A DNA stretch of 37,486 nucleotides from Verrucomicrobiales bacterium (GTDB lineage Bacteria; Verrucomicrobiota; Verrucomicrobiia; Verrucomicrobiales; DEV007). The position numbers and the translations under genes were made by a program. How positions within the stretch are numbered: the stretch's first letter is position 1; every line of letters begins with the position of its first letter. The stretch is from assembly GCA_029213265.1 (NCBI GenBank), contig JARGNG010000043.1, forward strand, positions 1-37,486, in the 5' to 3' direction. This document shows positions 1-7,936 of this stretch, one piece after another. The notes beneath the pieces were generated by a model. That model searched no databases, was not told the DNA's origin, and saw only the letters and a program-made list of their open reading frames with translations.

Positions 1-46
1 CTTATCTTTTCCTAGGCCGGATTCGGGGCGAGTCAACCGCAGTTGC

Positions 47-1336
47 TTAAGAGATGCCGTTTATTTTGCGAAAACCGTCCATCACGCCTTTCTCCCGATA
101 AAATTCAATCTCTTCGCGACCGGCATTTTCGAGCTTCGCCCGGGCATCTTCCGCCGGTTCGTTACCCAGCATATACTCGCGAATCGCTGTCATCTTATCC
201 TGCTGGATCGCGAGAAAGGCAGAGTCCACTTCCGGTGTGGCGGCATAGCGGCCGTCCGCCTGACCCGCGGCAAGCAGGTCGGTAAAGGCGACGCCGTCCT
301 GCTGTCCGAGTGCCTTCGCCTTCTTGATGTCAGCAATCCAATCGGCGTGCAGCAAGGTGAAATAGTCCCGCATCGCCTGTTTGTTGTAATGATTCACAAA
401 TCGCTCTCCATCGACTTCGAGGAACATCGTCGCGCGAAAGGAGTCGGTATCGATCGTATCGACGAAAACGAGATCGTCTCCATCTTTCGCAAACTCCCAT
501 TTGATATCCCACATCAAAAGCCCGATTTCCTCGACGAGAAGCCGTACGACCCAGGCCCCGAGAATCGCGAGCTTACCGCTGTCGATGAACTGCTGCCCAC
601 TGAGCCCGCTCATGACGAGTGCCTCCTGTTTGCTGACCATCCGGTCCTCCGGCTCGAACTTGCTCGTGAAATCGCCAATCGGGTGATCGAGATACTGCCA
701 AGCCTCGAGTGCCTTGCTTGCACCGAGTTCCTGCTCAAACGCGCGCTTCGCCTTTGCATCCATCGCCTCGTATTTACGATAGACAGAGCTCGCACTGGTA
801 ATGCCAAAGCGGACGATGTATTCCAGCGGAACGACGAATCCATCTTCGTGCGGAAACTGAGAGTAGTCGAAAAGATGAGCGCCGAGGAATTCAGAGCGAA
901 CTGGTTTCAGAATCTGATATTTCCGGACAACGTTGCAGGAACTCGGATTTTCCGGAACGCCATTGCGAATGACCTCTCCGGTGACGGCATCGAGCATGCC
1001 CTCGTGATGCGTCTTGGCACCCGTCTTACAATAGGACTCCAACTCACCGGAAAGGAGCTCCAAACGGTAGGCGGCGTCGAGATTCGGGTCCGATTCAATC
1101 GATGCTTTGACCCGCTGCCAGACTTTCGGGTCCGACATACTGGAATAGAGAATGTGCCGAAAAAGAGCACGATTGACGTCATTTCCTTCAATCTCAAAAA
1201 GGGCCCCGACGTCGAACACTGAGCCACGCGACGTTGTCTGCGTGACCATGATGGAGTCGTCCTCCGGCACCGCGAACAAACGCTGCACAGACCCTTCGTA
1301 AAATGGCTCGGACAATTCCGGCAGAGGAATAATCAT
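47..1336 (-). CDS. PurC-like (SAICAR synthetase-related) protein, divergent
   Basis: Relative of SAICAR synthetase, the ATP-dependent enzyme that adds aspartate to CAIR in purine synthesis, but probably not the housekeeping copy. It has 429 aa against the usual 230-300. YEGSVQRLF (about residues 13-21) lies where PurC has its Lys-containing RGK/EGKTK nucleotide strand; both lysines are gone. VPLEYIVR (169-176) matches the VPVECVVR substrate motif, and DIKWEFAKDG (277-286) matches DFKLEFG. The next stretch, VDTIDTDSFR, replaces DExSPDxxR and loses the Glu. Extra sequence lies between these blocks and in a charged C-terminal helix region. The frame is open back to a GTG at 1432, but that codon sits inside a palindromic repeat (1415-1441), while the ATG at 1336 is preceded by GAAGGAGAG, so 1336 is preferred. 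Family relation fairly sure; reaction unknown. Confidence 0.7.
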   Translation of the reverse strand: MIIPLPELSEPFYEGSVQRLFAVPEDDSIMVTQTTSRGSVFDVGALFEIEGNDVNRALFRHILYSSMSDPKVWQRVKASIESDPNLDAAYRLELLSGELESYCKTGAKTHHEGMLDAVTGEVIRNGVPENPSSCNVVRKYQILKPVRSEFLGAHLFDYSQFPHEDGFVVPLEYIVRFGITSASSVYRKYEAMDAKAKRAFEQELGASKALEAWQYLDHPIGDFTSKFEPEDRMVSKQEALVMSGLSGQQFIDSGKLAILGAWVVRLLVEEIGLLMWDIKWEFAKDGDDLVFVDTIDTDSFRATMFLEVDGERFVNHYNKQAMRDYFTLLHADWIADIKKAKALGQQDGVAFTDLLAAGQADGRYAATPEVDSAFLAIQQDKMTAIREYMLGNEPAEDARAKLENAGREEIEFYREKGVMDGFRKINGIS

Positions 1337-1414
1337 CTCTCCTTCGACCAAAGACCCCGCAACGGGATTGTCACGCAGAAATGTCCCGATTCTCCGATTT
1401 TTTCGGACATTCCA

Positions 1415-1441
1415 CAGGGTTGAGTCAACCACCTAACCCTG
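1415..1441. repeat. Palindromic 22-bp-family repeat, copy A
   Basis: CAGGGTT at 1415-1421 and its reverse complement AACCCTG at 1435-1441, separated by 13 bases. The same arms with the same 13-base separation recur at 35955-35981, and read on the minus strand the interiors are also similar (TAGGT, then TGA). It lies about 80-105 bases upstream of the preferred start of the PurC-like gene, so it could be an operator, or a REP-like repeat. The distance and arms are seen directly; the function is inferred. Confidence 0.6.
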
Positions 1442-1476
1442 CTGAATTACAGGACCTCTGATATTCGCAGCTAATT

Positions 1477-1510
1477 GTAGCCGCCTTCGATAAAAACGTA
1501 GCCGCGTTCG
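1477..1510. repeat. Short direct repeat GTAGCCGC(C/G)TTCG, 21 bases apart
   Basis: GTAGCCGCCTTCG starts at 1477 and GTAGCCGCGTTCG at 1498, 12 of 13 bases identical, and the second copy runs into CGCGAGAAGG, which partly pairs back with CCTTCG. It occupies the 205-base gap between the inhibitor lipoprotein gene and the PurC-like gene. It looks like the worn remains of a hairpin-type interspersed repeat; nothing else was recognised in this gap apart from palindrome A. Confidence 0.35.
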
Positions 1511-1541
1511 CGAGAAGGGGGAGCTGCATCAGGCGCAATTC

Positions 1542-1925
1542 TTACCCACGACTCACTTTTACGATCTTGCCGTTTTCTACCTCAAAGTTGACTCGATCCG
1601 GTCGATAATCCCTCGTTGCAGGGCGGGGCTGCCCGTCGACCAATACAACGCGATGTCTCAGTCCGCTTTTTTCCGCTTTCTCTTCCGCTTCTTTCAGCGG
1701 AAGGCCGATGAAGGTCTGATCACTCTCGGGATCCGATGCGTTTTTCATGGATTTCTCGGGCGTGGGCTTTTGTCCCTTTGGTTTCTCCGTCGCTGGTTTA
1801 ACCGTCACCGGTTTCTCCGGAGCCGGGTCTGACTTCGCCGGGGCAGTGGGTTCTTCATCCGGCCCGCAGGACGAGAAAGCAAAGGTGAACAGACAGCAGG
1901 CGACAGCGAAGGAAATCGATTTCAT
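1542..1925 (-). CDS. Lipoprotein with I78-type peptidase inhibitor domain
   Basis: A 127-aa predicted lipoprotein. The signal peptide ends in FAFSSC with the lipid-bearing Cys at residue 20. Residues about 23-75 are a Pro/Lys/Glu-rich linker able to span from the membrane into the periplasm. The last 55 residues (GLPLKEAEEKAEKSGLRHRV ... then YRPDRVNFEVENGKIV) match the small inhibitor fold of the I78/potato-inhibitor-I group, whose YRPDRxNF strand and loop insert into serine protease active sites. An upstream in-frame start at 1991 is rejected because 1925 gives a proper lipoprotein signal and follows the upstream gene's TGA after one base. That spacing implies translational coupling with the alpha/beta hydrolase at 1927-3081. 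Target protease unknown. Confidence 0.75.
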   Translation of the reverse strand: MKSISFAVACCLFTFAFSSCGPDEEPTAPAKSDPAPEKPVTVKPATEKPKGQKPTPEKSMKNASDPESDQTFIGLPLKEAEEKAEKSGLRHRVVLVDGQPRPATRDYRPDRVNFEVENGKIVKVSRG

Positions 1926-1926
1926 A

Positions 1927-3081
1927 TCATTCAAAGTATTTCGAAACAAGGGCCGTGTCACGCAAAGGAGTCTCCCTATTTTTTTGAGCAAAGAGCCAGG
2001 GAAGCAGGGCCGGATCTTCCATCGCCCGCTTCAGAGGCCCGCCATGCCCCTCCTTCTCGTAGGTCGTAATCTTGATGAACTCCTCGTCCGCCACTTCGAG
2101 CAGCGTTTCGGTCATTTCCGCTCCGTAGTCTTTTCCATTCTGGTGCATGATGGGGTCATCGTGAGAATAGTAGAGCCAGCTGGGAATTACGTTTTTCTTC
2201 GTCCAGGGAACGGTCCAGGTCATTCCGGATACGAGCACTTGAGCAGCGAAACGGTTCGGATAGGAAGTGACCAGATAAGGAATTCCGAATCCGCCCTGTG
2301 ACATTCCCATCAGGTAAACTCGATTTCCGTCGACCGCCGGAACTTTTTCAACGAGCTCATCCACAAAATCCATGATCTGACGGCCCGGAACTCCGCGCTT
2401 GGGCGTCCCTGCCTTGCTTGTGTAGGTCCACCAGTTGTATTCGTCGTGGAATTGCGGAAACATGAGAAAGCACTTCCCCTTGACCGGGCTGTCGTCGGCG
2501 AGAACCCGACGGGCCAGATTGGCATTCACGTTTTTCACATTGTCGATACCTCCGCTTCCGGCACCGTGGAGCCAAATGATCATGGGGATCTTTTCATCGC
2601 CGGATCGAAACTCGACCCCGGGCGCGTAAAAACGAAACGGCAGAGGATGGTCGGATCCCCCATCGGAAAACAGATACGGCTTCAGCCCCAGTTCCTCAGA
2701 GGCGGGATGGGCGCCGGCATCTTCCTGAATGTTCACCGATTCCATTGCGTTCGCAATATCCAGATCGACCGGGGCCCGCTCGTAGCTTCCCAGTTCCAGC
2801 AATGTGGACTCGCCCTTTTTCGCAGCCTCCCAGGCCGCATAGATTTCCGGATGATCCGATTGGATGGAGGCGAGATCGAGTTTTTCCCAGGCCACCGCAA
2901 TTTCTTCTCCTCCCGGTTGGATTCGCAACCAGAGCCCCCGGGGAACCGCTTCGCGAATGCCGTCAAAGGCGATCGCCCGTCCGTTGGCGCCCTTGATTTC
3001 AATCGGCCCGGCATGGACCGCCTGGGTGAACCACAGGAAAACGGCGAGGGCACCGGGAAAGAGAAAGCGGCATCGATACAT
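1927..3081 (-). CDS. Secreted alpha/beta hydrolase (esterase-like)
   Basis: A 384-aa exported hydrolase. A signal peptide covers about residues 1-24 (cut near VHA-G). Residues 25-135 form an N-terminal extension of unknown role. The alpha/beta hydrolase core starts near 145: the oxyanion segment IIWLHGAGSGG (168-178), nucleophile elbow GMSQGG with Ser261, probable acid Asp308 or Asp309 in SHDDP, and His346 in EGHGG. The layout resembles PHB-depolymerase/feruloyl-esterase-like enzymes found in polysaccharide-degrading bacteria. The substrate cannot be told from sequence; an ester on a plant or algal polymer is an inference. It is first in an operon with the I78-type lipoprotein. A TTGACG/TAGCTT pair just before the ATG suggests a nearly leaderless mRNA. 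Confidence 0.8.
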   Translation of the reverse strand: MYRCRFLFPGALAVFLWFTQAVHAGPIEIKGANGRAIAFDGIREAVPRGLWLRIQPGGEEIAVAWEKLDLASIQSDHPEIYAAWEAAKKGESTLLELGSYERAPVDLDIANAMESVNIQEDAGAHPASEELGLKPYLFSDGGSDHPLPFRFYAPGVEFRSGDEKIPMIIWLHGAGSGGIDNVKNVNANLARRVLADDSPVKGKCFLMFPQFHDEYNWWTYTSKAGTPKRGVPGRQIMDFVDELVEKVPAVDGNRVYLMGMSQGGFGIPYLVTSYPNRFAAQVLVSGMTWTVPWTKKNVIPSWLYYSHDDPIMHQNGKDYGAEMTETLLEVADEEFIKITTYEKEGHGGPLKRAMEDPALLPWLFAQKNRETPLRDTALVSKYFE

Positions 3082-3087
3082 ATCACG

Positions 3088-3117
3088 AAGCTACTGAATC
3101 CACCGCGAGGCCGTCAA
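3088..3117 (-). promoter_or_regulatory. Candidate promoter of the alpha/beta hydrolase operon
   Basis: On the minus strand TTGACG (3117-3112) is followed after 18 bases by TAGCTT (3093-3088), with the ATG only six bases further on at 3081. The -35 box is strong and the -10 box weak. No Shine-Dalgarno sequence precedes the ATG, which fits a transcript starting at or next to the start codon. Confidence 0.4.
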
Positions 3118-3167
3118 GGCCGGGTCGCATTGCCACTCCCGCCGACGAAGGCCCCGGTCCCGTTCGA

Positions 3168-4370
3168 TCACCTTCTCGAAAATAGCGCGTTCAGGACTTT
3201 CGCATCCTCGAACTTCCGGCTGTCACCCTGGCGAACCACCACGACGCCTTTGTCGGGCAGCACATAAAGCCGCTGCTTTCCGGCGCCTGCCGCCATGTAA
3301 CCGCCTTTTCCCCACGATGGCTCCGCGTCCTCCTTTCCGCCTTTCTCCAGAAACCAAACGGTGATGCCGTAAGCAGCATTGACTTTCGATGGGGTGAGAC
3401 ACTCTTTCAGAACCTTCGCGTCCACCAGTTGCTTTCCTTCCCAGGCTCCCGCTTGTCGAAGAAACTCGCCATACTTCCACCATTCTCCCGCCGTCAAAAA
3501 GGCGCCGGAAGGCAAATGAGGTTTCCCGTTTTCGTCCCGTCGCCATTGACTGTATTCCAGACCGATTGGACCGAAGACTCTCGCTTCGAGATAGGCGAGT
3601 GGATCGGAGAAATCATGTTCCTCACTCGCGGCCAGTTTCCGGGTCACTGCTTCCCCGAATACCTGAAAAGCGCTGGGACCGTAGCGAAAATTTTCGCCCG
3701 CTGCCGAAACCACCCGGAGGCTTCCGATGTCGGAGTAGGCCGGAACCTTGCCATTGTCTCCTGGATCGATTCCGGAACTGAGATTGAGCAGCTCGCGATA
3801 CGTGATCTCAGAAAGCCGCTTGTTCCCTTTCCATTCAATCACGGTATCGGAAACTTTTTCTTCGATGGAGGAGAGGAGTCCATCTTGAACGACCGCCGCG
3901 AGAATCGCCGCAGAGAAGCTTTTCGTTCCACTGGCAAGACGATGCGGCCGTTCGCGGATCCAGCCTGACTCATAGCGTTCGTAGACAATGCGACCATCCA
4001 CCGCGACGAGAAAAGTGAATCCGTTTTGGGCGGCAGAATACTGCGCCGCCTTTCGAATTCCCTCGATTTGGACCGGCGAGTCTGCGGGGAGTTCGAATAC
4101 ATGCTCTTTCGGTTCTGCAGCGGAAGCATCCGGAACCCGTCTTGATTGGAGAAAGGAAAGCACCTCGTCCTTGCTCGCCGTTCCATTACCATCCTGATCG
4201 GCCAGACGGAGCCAGGCAGACTTTCGCCCCGCAGACTCCAGCTCCGCAGCCGACAATTCGCCGTCCGAATTTGCATCAAGTTTTTCGAAGAGAGGCTCGG
4301 CCGATCCCACCGTTGGATTCTGCCCGAATACCGGGAGAGCGAAGAACAAAAGAAAAGCGGGGAGCTTCAT
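3168..4370 (-). CDS. Exported EF-hand plus serine beta-lactamase-fold hydrolase
   Basis: A 400-aa secreted protein from the beta-lactamase/penicillin-binding superfamily. A signal peptide (residues 1-16, ending VFG-Q) is followed by two EF-hand-like calcium loops: a DxNxDG loop at about 32-43 and a DQDGNG loop at about 58-69. The catalytic domain follows, with the SxxK motif SGTK (Ser147, Lys150) in a class C/esterase-like setting and conserved strands such as YGITVWF near the C-terminus. Such proteins hydrolyse D-amino peptides or esters; antibiotic resistance is not implied. The open frame extends to 4430, but the ATG at 4370 starts the signal peptide and avoids overlap with the CAP gene ending at 4420. 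Calcium binding and hydrolysis are family-based expectations. Confidence 0.8.
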   Translation of the reverse strand: MKLPAFLLFFALPVFGQNPTVGSAEPLFEKLDANSDGELSAAELESAGRKSAWLRLADQDGNGTASKDEVLSFLQSRRVPDASAAEPKEHVFELPADSPVQIEGIRKAAQYSAAQNGFTFLVAVDGRIVYERYESGWIRERPHRLASGTKSFSAAILAAVVQDGLLSSIEEKVSDTVIEWKGNKRLSEITYRELLNLSSGIDPGDNGKVPAYSDIGSLRVVSAAGENFRYGPSAFQVFGEAVTRKLAASEEHDFSDPLAYLEARVFGPIGLEYSQWRRDENGKPHLPSGAFLTAGEWWKYGEFLRQAGAWEGKQLVDAKVLKECLTPSKVNAAYGITVWFLEKGGKEDAEPSWGKGGYMAAGAGKQRLYVLPDKGVVVVRQGDSRKFEDAKVLNALFSRR

Positions 4371-4419
4371 AAAAGAAGCAACCCCGCATTCCAAAATTGG
4401 TTTTGAAAACCTGAACTCT

Positions 4420-4875
4420 TTACCCGCCAAAATTCGTTACCCAGTAGGTTCCGCTTTTCCCGAATCCAATCCGGTCAAAAAATCCGCGGCGAATATTCCG
4501 CCGGTGCCCCGGTGATCTCATCCAGGCCCGGAACACTTCCTTTGCTGAGCGCTGCCCCTGAGCAATGTTCTCCCCGGTTGCGTTCCCTCGAAAACCCGCC
4601 GCCCGGATACGCTCGTGAGCTGTACTTCCATCCGGTCCGGTATGGCTGAAGTGATTATTCTGCTTCATCACCCTTGCGTATTTCGACGCCGCCCGTTGCA
4701 AAGCTGCATGCCTGCGGAAACGGGGTTTGTTCCGCTTCTTCCGTTCTTGGTTATGCAACCTCAGGAGAGAACTGCGGTAATCTCCCTTCGCCGTATCATA
4801 ATCGAAAGCAGCCGGGGCGAAGGTCAGGGCAATGACAGGGAGCAGAAAGGTTAGGAATGAGGATCGAAGGTTCAT
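4420..4875 (-). CDS. Secreted CAP (SCP-like) domain protein
   Basis: A 151-aa exported protein consisting of a signal peptide (about residues 1-22) and one CAP/SCP domain. Hallmarks are LLRLHNQERKKRNKP (38-52), NHFSHTGPDG (74-83) with His78, HERI (87-90), GENIA (101-105) and WMRSPGHRRNI (118-128) with His124; together these supply the His/Glu residues of the CAP cavity. The end, YWVTNFGG, is the usual last strand. Bacterial CAP proteins are extracellular and linked to envelope or lipid binding, but individual functions are mostly unknown. It lies 49 bases upstream of the EF-hand hydrolase on the same strand and could be co-transcribed with it. Confidence 0.85.
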   Translation of the reverse strand: MNLRSSFLTFLLPVIALTFAPAAFDYDTAKGDYRSSLLRLHNQERKKRNKPRFRRHAALQRAASKYARVMKQNNHFSHTGPDGSTAHERIRAAGFRGNATGENIAQGQRSAKEVFRAWMRSPGHRRNIRRGFFDRIGFGKSGTYWVTNFGG

Positions 4876-4922
4876 GACGTATGAAATTTACCATAAAAAG
4901 AAAATCCCTGCATGAAATTTCA

Positions 4923-6227
4923 TCAGGTTGCGACGTCCTCCTGCAAGCCCACGTCCCCTCCATCTTCTTCGTCGTGGGCTTCCGGCATTCCTTTCCCCAT
5001 CAACGCGGAGATCCAGCGAAAGTCCGAACTGTTGTCGAGCATCACCTTGACGAGCATCGTCAGAGGCACTGCTAGAAGCATCCCTACCGGACCCCAGATG
5101 TAGCCCCAGACGAGGACGGACAAAATGACAATCACGGTGGAGATCCCAAATCTTTCGCCCAGTAACATCGGCTCGATGAAATTTCCAATCGCCACATTGA
5201 TAACGAGAAAACAGGCCAGAACTCCAATCGCCGGCCAGAAACCGTGGAGAATCAAGGCAAGGATCACGGGCGGAATCCCCGCCATAATGGATCCAATCGC
5301 CGGCACGTAGTTGAGGAGAAAGGCGACCAGTCCCCACAGCAGAGGAAAGTCGACCCGAAAGGCTACGCAGGCGATCATAGCGAGGATACCGGTCGCCCCG
5401 CTCACCGCGGTTTTGATCGCGAGGTATTTCTGAATGTCCTGCGAAATGCTCTGGAAACGACGAAGGTCAGGCCCGCTGACATGCAATACATCGCGAACCT
5501 TGTGAGTGTAACTCCCCGATTCGGTGAGCACGAAGATCATAATGATCATTGCAAAAAATGCGGTCGTCGCCAGAGAGGTGAAGCGGTTTACAATATCGAT
5601 TTGACCGACAAAACCGAGAACTCGATTTTCGTCAAAATAGAGTTCGAAAAGCTTGCTGAAAGTGATTTCTGAATCGAGGCCAAAAACAGAATCCCCTGCC
5701 TCTTCCGGCTGACCGCTTTCGATTTTGACAACTGGTGGGACCTCATCCGGATCCACCGGCTTCTCATTGGTCGAAATTTCCGGATCAACACTCGCACCCT
5801 CACTTTCGTCACCCTCCTGCCCACCGATCGTCGCACCGGCGTCGGCCCAGAATTCCTCCAGCCGATTAATTTGAGAATCCATCGTCCGGGAAAAATCCTG
5901 CGCCTGTTTTCGGAGCAGTTTCGTGTAGTCATCACTTTTGTCCTGAAAGTCGTTCACGACTCCTGAGGCAAGAAAGACAATCCCCCCCAGGATCAGAAGA
6001 TCAATCAACACCGTCGCCAGAACAGCGAGTGGACGCGGAAGTCCCCGACGATCCAGCCAGTTGAGAATCGGCATGGAAAGCAATGCGAGAAACAGTCCCA
6101 GAATAATGGGGATAAACAGCTCGGCGGCCAGCTTCAAACCGGTCAGCACAACAATCACGCACGCCGCTGCGAGAAGGACTCGAAGTCCACTCCCGGATTG
6201 TCCGCGCTTTTTTTCCGGTTCCACCAT
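4923..6227 (-). CDS. AI-2E family (PerM-like) membrane permease
   Basis: A 434-aa integral membrane protein of the AI-2E/PerM family (putative efflux permeases, some linked to autoinducer or Na+/H+ exchange). Two N-terminal helices (LLAAACVIVVLTGLKLAAEL and IPIILGLFLALLSMPILNWL) are followed by LAVLATVLIDLLILGGIVF. A long periplasmic stretch (about residues 110-215) carries an unusually acidic Glu/Asp/Pro insert. C-terminal helices include the family hallmark WGLVAFLLNYVPAIGS and the final segment VWGYIWGPVGMLLAVPL. The frame extends to a TTG at 6314, but the ATG at 6227 gives a short charged N-terminus before the first helix. Transcribed divergently from the beta-propeller gene. Substrate unknown. 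Confidence 0.85.
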   Translation of the reverse strand: MVEPEKKRGQSGSGLRVLLAAACVIVVLTGLKLAAELFIPIILGLFLALLSMPILNWLDRRGLPRPLAVLATVLIDLLILGGIVFLASGVVNDFQDKSDDYTKLLRKQAQDFSRTMDSQINRLEEFWADAGATIGGQEGDESEGASVDPEISTNEKPVDPDEVPPVVKIESGQPEEAGDSVFGLDSEITFSKLFELYFDENRVLGFVGQIDIVNRFTSLATTAFFAMIIMIFVLTESGSYTHKVRDVLHVSGPDLRRFQSISQDIQKYLAIKTAVSGATGILAMIACVAFRVDFPLLWGLVAFLLNYVPAIGSIMAGIPPVILALILHGFWPAIGVLACFLVINVAIGNFIEPMLLGERFGISTVIVILSVLVWGYIWGPVGMLLAVPLTMLVKVMLDNSSDFRWISALMGKGMPEAHDEEDGGDVGLQEDVAT

Positions 6228-6335
6228 ACGGAGGCGATCATCCGGCAGAGGGCTGGAGGAAACAAGGAATTTCTCGCGAAAGGAAGATCGCGCGGAGGCG
6301 TCATCTCGTAACAATTGCTGCGAGCTATCCTCCCC

Positions 6336-7931
6336 ATGAAACGCAATACCAAATTCACGACCCTCGCCCTTCTCCTGCTGTTGGGTGCTGTTGCTCTTTT
6401 CCTGATTTTATCTCAAGGCATTACGGCGATGAACTGGATGATTCCGGCTCTACTCCTCGCCTGGCTGCTACTGTTTGGAATTTGGTTTCTCGGATTCGGA
6501 AATCTCCCTTTCAAGAAACGAATCGGCCTGTTTCTGATTGGTCTCGGAGTCTTCTTCACTCTCGGTTTTCTTGGGAAATTTCTTCTTCGCTATGAAGGAT
6601 CATCTTCCGGATCTTCGTTTCCGAAATTTGCCTGGGTTTGGGAAAAAGAGGCAGAGGCCGCACCTCCCGGGAAAGCATTGGTCCGAACAGAGGTTTCCCA
6701 GGAAGAGCAACGCCTCCAGGATGCTACGGCAGATTCCACTGATTTTCTCGGACCTGACAGAGACGGCACCTGGGCGGAGCTCCCCTTTTCCCCCGAGTGG
6801 TCTTCGAGTCCTCCGGAGTTGCTCTGGAGACGCGCCGTAGGAAAGGCCTGGTCCAGTTTCGCCGTAGAGAATGGAAAAGCCATCACCCAGGAGCAGGCTG
6901 GAAACGCAGAACGGATTCTCTGTCTCCATCTATTTACCGGAGAGGAAATCTGGCACCATGAGAACCCGGACACCCGCCTCCTCCTTGTGAAGAAGGAAAA
7001 CACCGGCGTCAAGATGGGCGGGGACGGTCCCCGCTCCACTCCTGTGATTCACGAAAACAAGGTAATCGTGGTTGGCGCGACGGGCATCGTCAATTGCCTA
7101 GATCTGGAAAACGGTACGGAAATCTGGTCTGCAAACACAATCCGTGATTTTGGTGGAGAAGTTCAGAAGTGGGGAATCGCCAATGCCCCGCTGATTCTTC
7201 CGACGGAAAAGGCCGTACTCGTTGCCGGCACAGATTCGGTTTCCGGAGAAAAAGGGGTTACCTACGCCGCCTTTGCTCTCGACTCCGGTGAAGTGCGCTG
7301 GACTTACCGGGGTGAAGGAGCCAGCTACTCTTCCCCGCGTCTCCTCGAAATCAGCGGCACGCGACAAATTGTCAGCATCAACCGGGAAAGCGTTTCCGGG
7401 ATCGATCCGTCGACCGGCGACGAGCTATGGCGCTTTGCATGGAAAGGACACTATCCCAAGGTCGGACAGCCTCTCCAGGTCGATGAAAACACCCTTCTCG
7501 TCACGGCAAGCTACGGAGCGGGCAGCCTGCTTCTGGATCTTACCAGGGAAGGCAACAGCTGGACTGTGTCCGAACGATGGAAATCCAACCGGATGAAAAC
7601 GAAATTCAGCTCTGCGGTGATTCTCGGGAATCTTGCCTACGGCCTCGATGAAGGCCGCCTCGCTGCGATCGATCTTGAGACCGGGGACAAAGCGTGGAAA
7701 AACCAGAAGTATGGCTTTGGTCAGCAGCTGCTCTTCGGTGACCACCTTCTCGTGCAGGTGGAACAGGGACCGGTCGTGATCGGAAAGGCCTCTCCGGAGG
7801 GATTTGAAGAGCTGGGGCGCATTGAAGATGCGCTGAGCAGCATGACCTGGAATATTCCCGTTGTAGCCGGGAGAATCCTTCTCGTGAGAAATGATCGGGA
7901 AGCCGCCTGTTACCTGCTTCCGAAAAGGTAG
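6336..7931 (+). CDS. Membrane-anchored PQQ-like beta-propeller protein
   Basis: A 531-aa protein with three hydrophobic segments at the N-terminus (about residues 7-27, 31-52 and 60-80) followed by a beta-propeller of PQQ-enzyme-like repeats. Repeat signatures such as LFTGEEIWHHE, LENGTEIWSA, LDSGEVRWTYRGE, STGDELWRFAW and LETGDKAWKN recur about every 40-60 residues. The phrase DFLGPDRDGTW at the start of the propeller is typical of PQQ-like repeat proteins in Planctomycetes and Verrucomicrobia. No dehydrogenase active-site Cys pair is seen, so it is more likely a scaffold or binding protein than a quinoprotein enzyme. The ATG at 6336 has no Shine-Dalgarno sequence. Its stop is five bases from the end of the convergent 87-aa gene. 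Confidence 0.8.
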   Translation: MKRNTKFTTLALLLLLGAVALFLILSQGITAMNWMIPALLLAWLLLFGIWFLGFGNLPFKKRIGLFLIGLGVFFTLGFLGKFLLRYEGSSSGSSFPKFAWVWEKEAEAAPPGKALVRTEVSQEEQRLQDATADSTDFLGPDRDGTWAELPFSPEWSSSPPELLWRRAVGKAWSSFAVENGKAITQEQAGNAERILCLHLFTGEEIWHHENPDTRLLLVKKENTGVKMGGDGPRSTPVIHENKVIVVGATGIVNCLDLENGTEIWSANTIRDFGGEVQKWGIANAPLILPTEKAVLVAGTDSVSGEKGVTYAAFALDSGEVRWTYRGEGASYSSPRLLEISGTRQIVSINRESVSGIDPSTGDELWRFAWKGHYPKVGQPLQVDENTLLVTASYGAGSLLLDLTREGNSWTVSERWKSNRMKTKFSSAVILGNLAYGLDEGRLAAIDLETGDKAWKNQKYGFGQQLLFGDHLLVQVEQGPVVIGKASPEGFEELGRIEDALSSMTWNIPVVAGRILLVRNDREAACYLLPKR

Positions 7932-7936
7932 AGATC

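Noticed and set aside
3168..4370. Antibiotic-resistance beta-lactamase
   Set aside because: The SxxK fold is shared with esterases and DD-peptidases; the EF-hand pair and overall context favour an environmental hydrolase.
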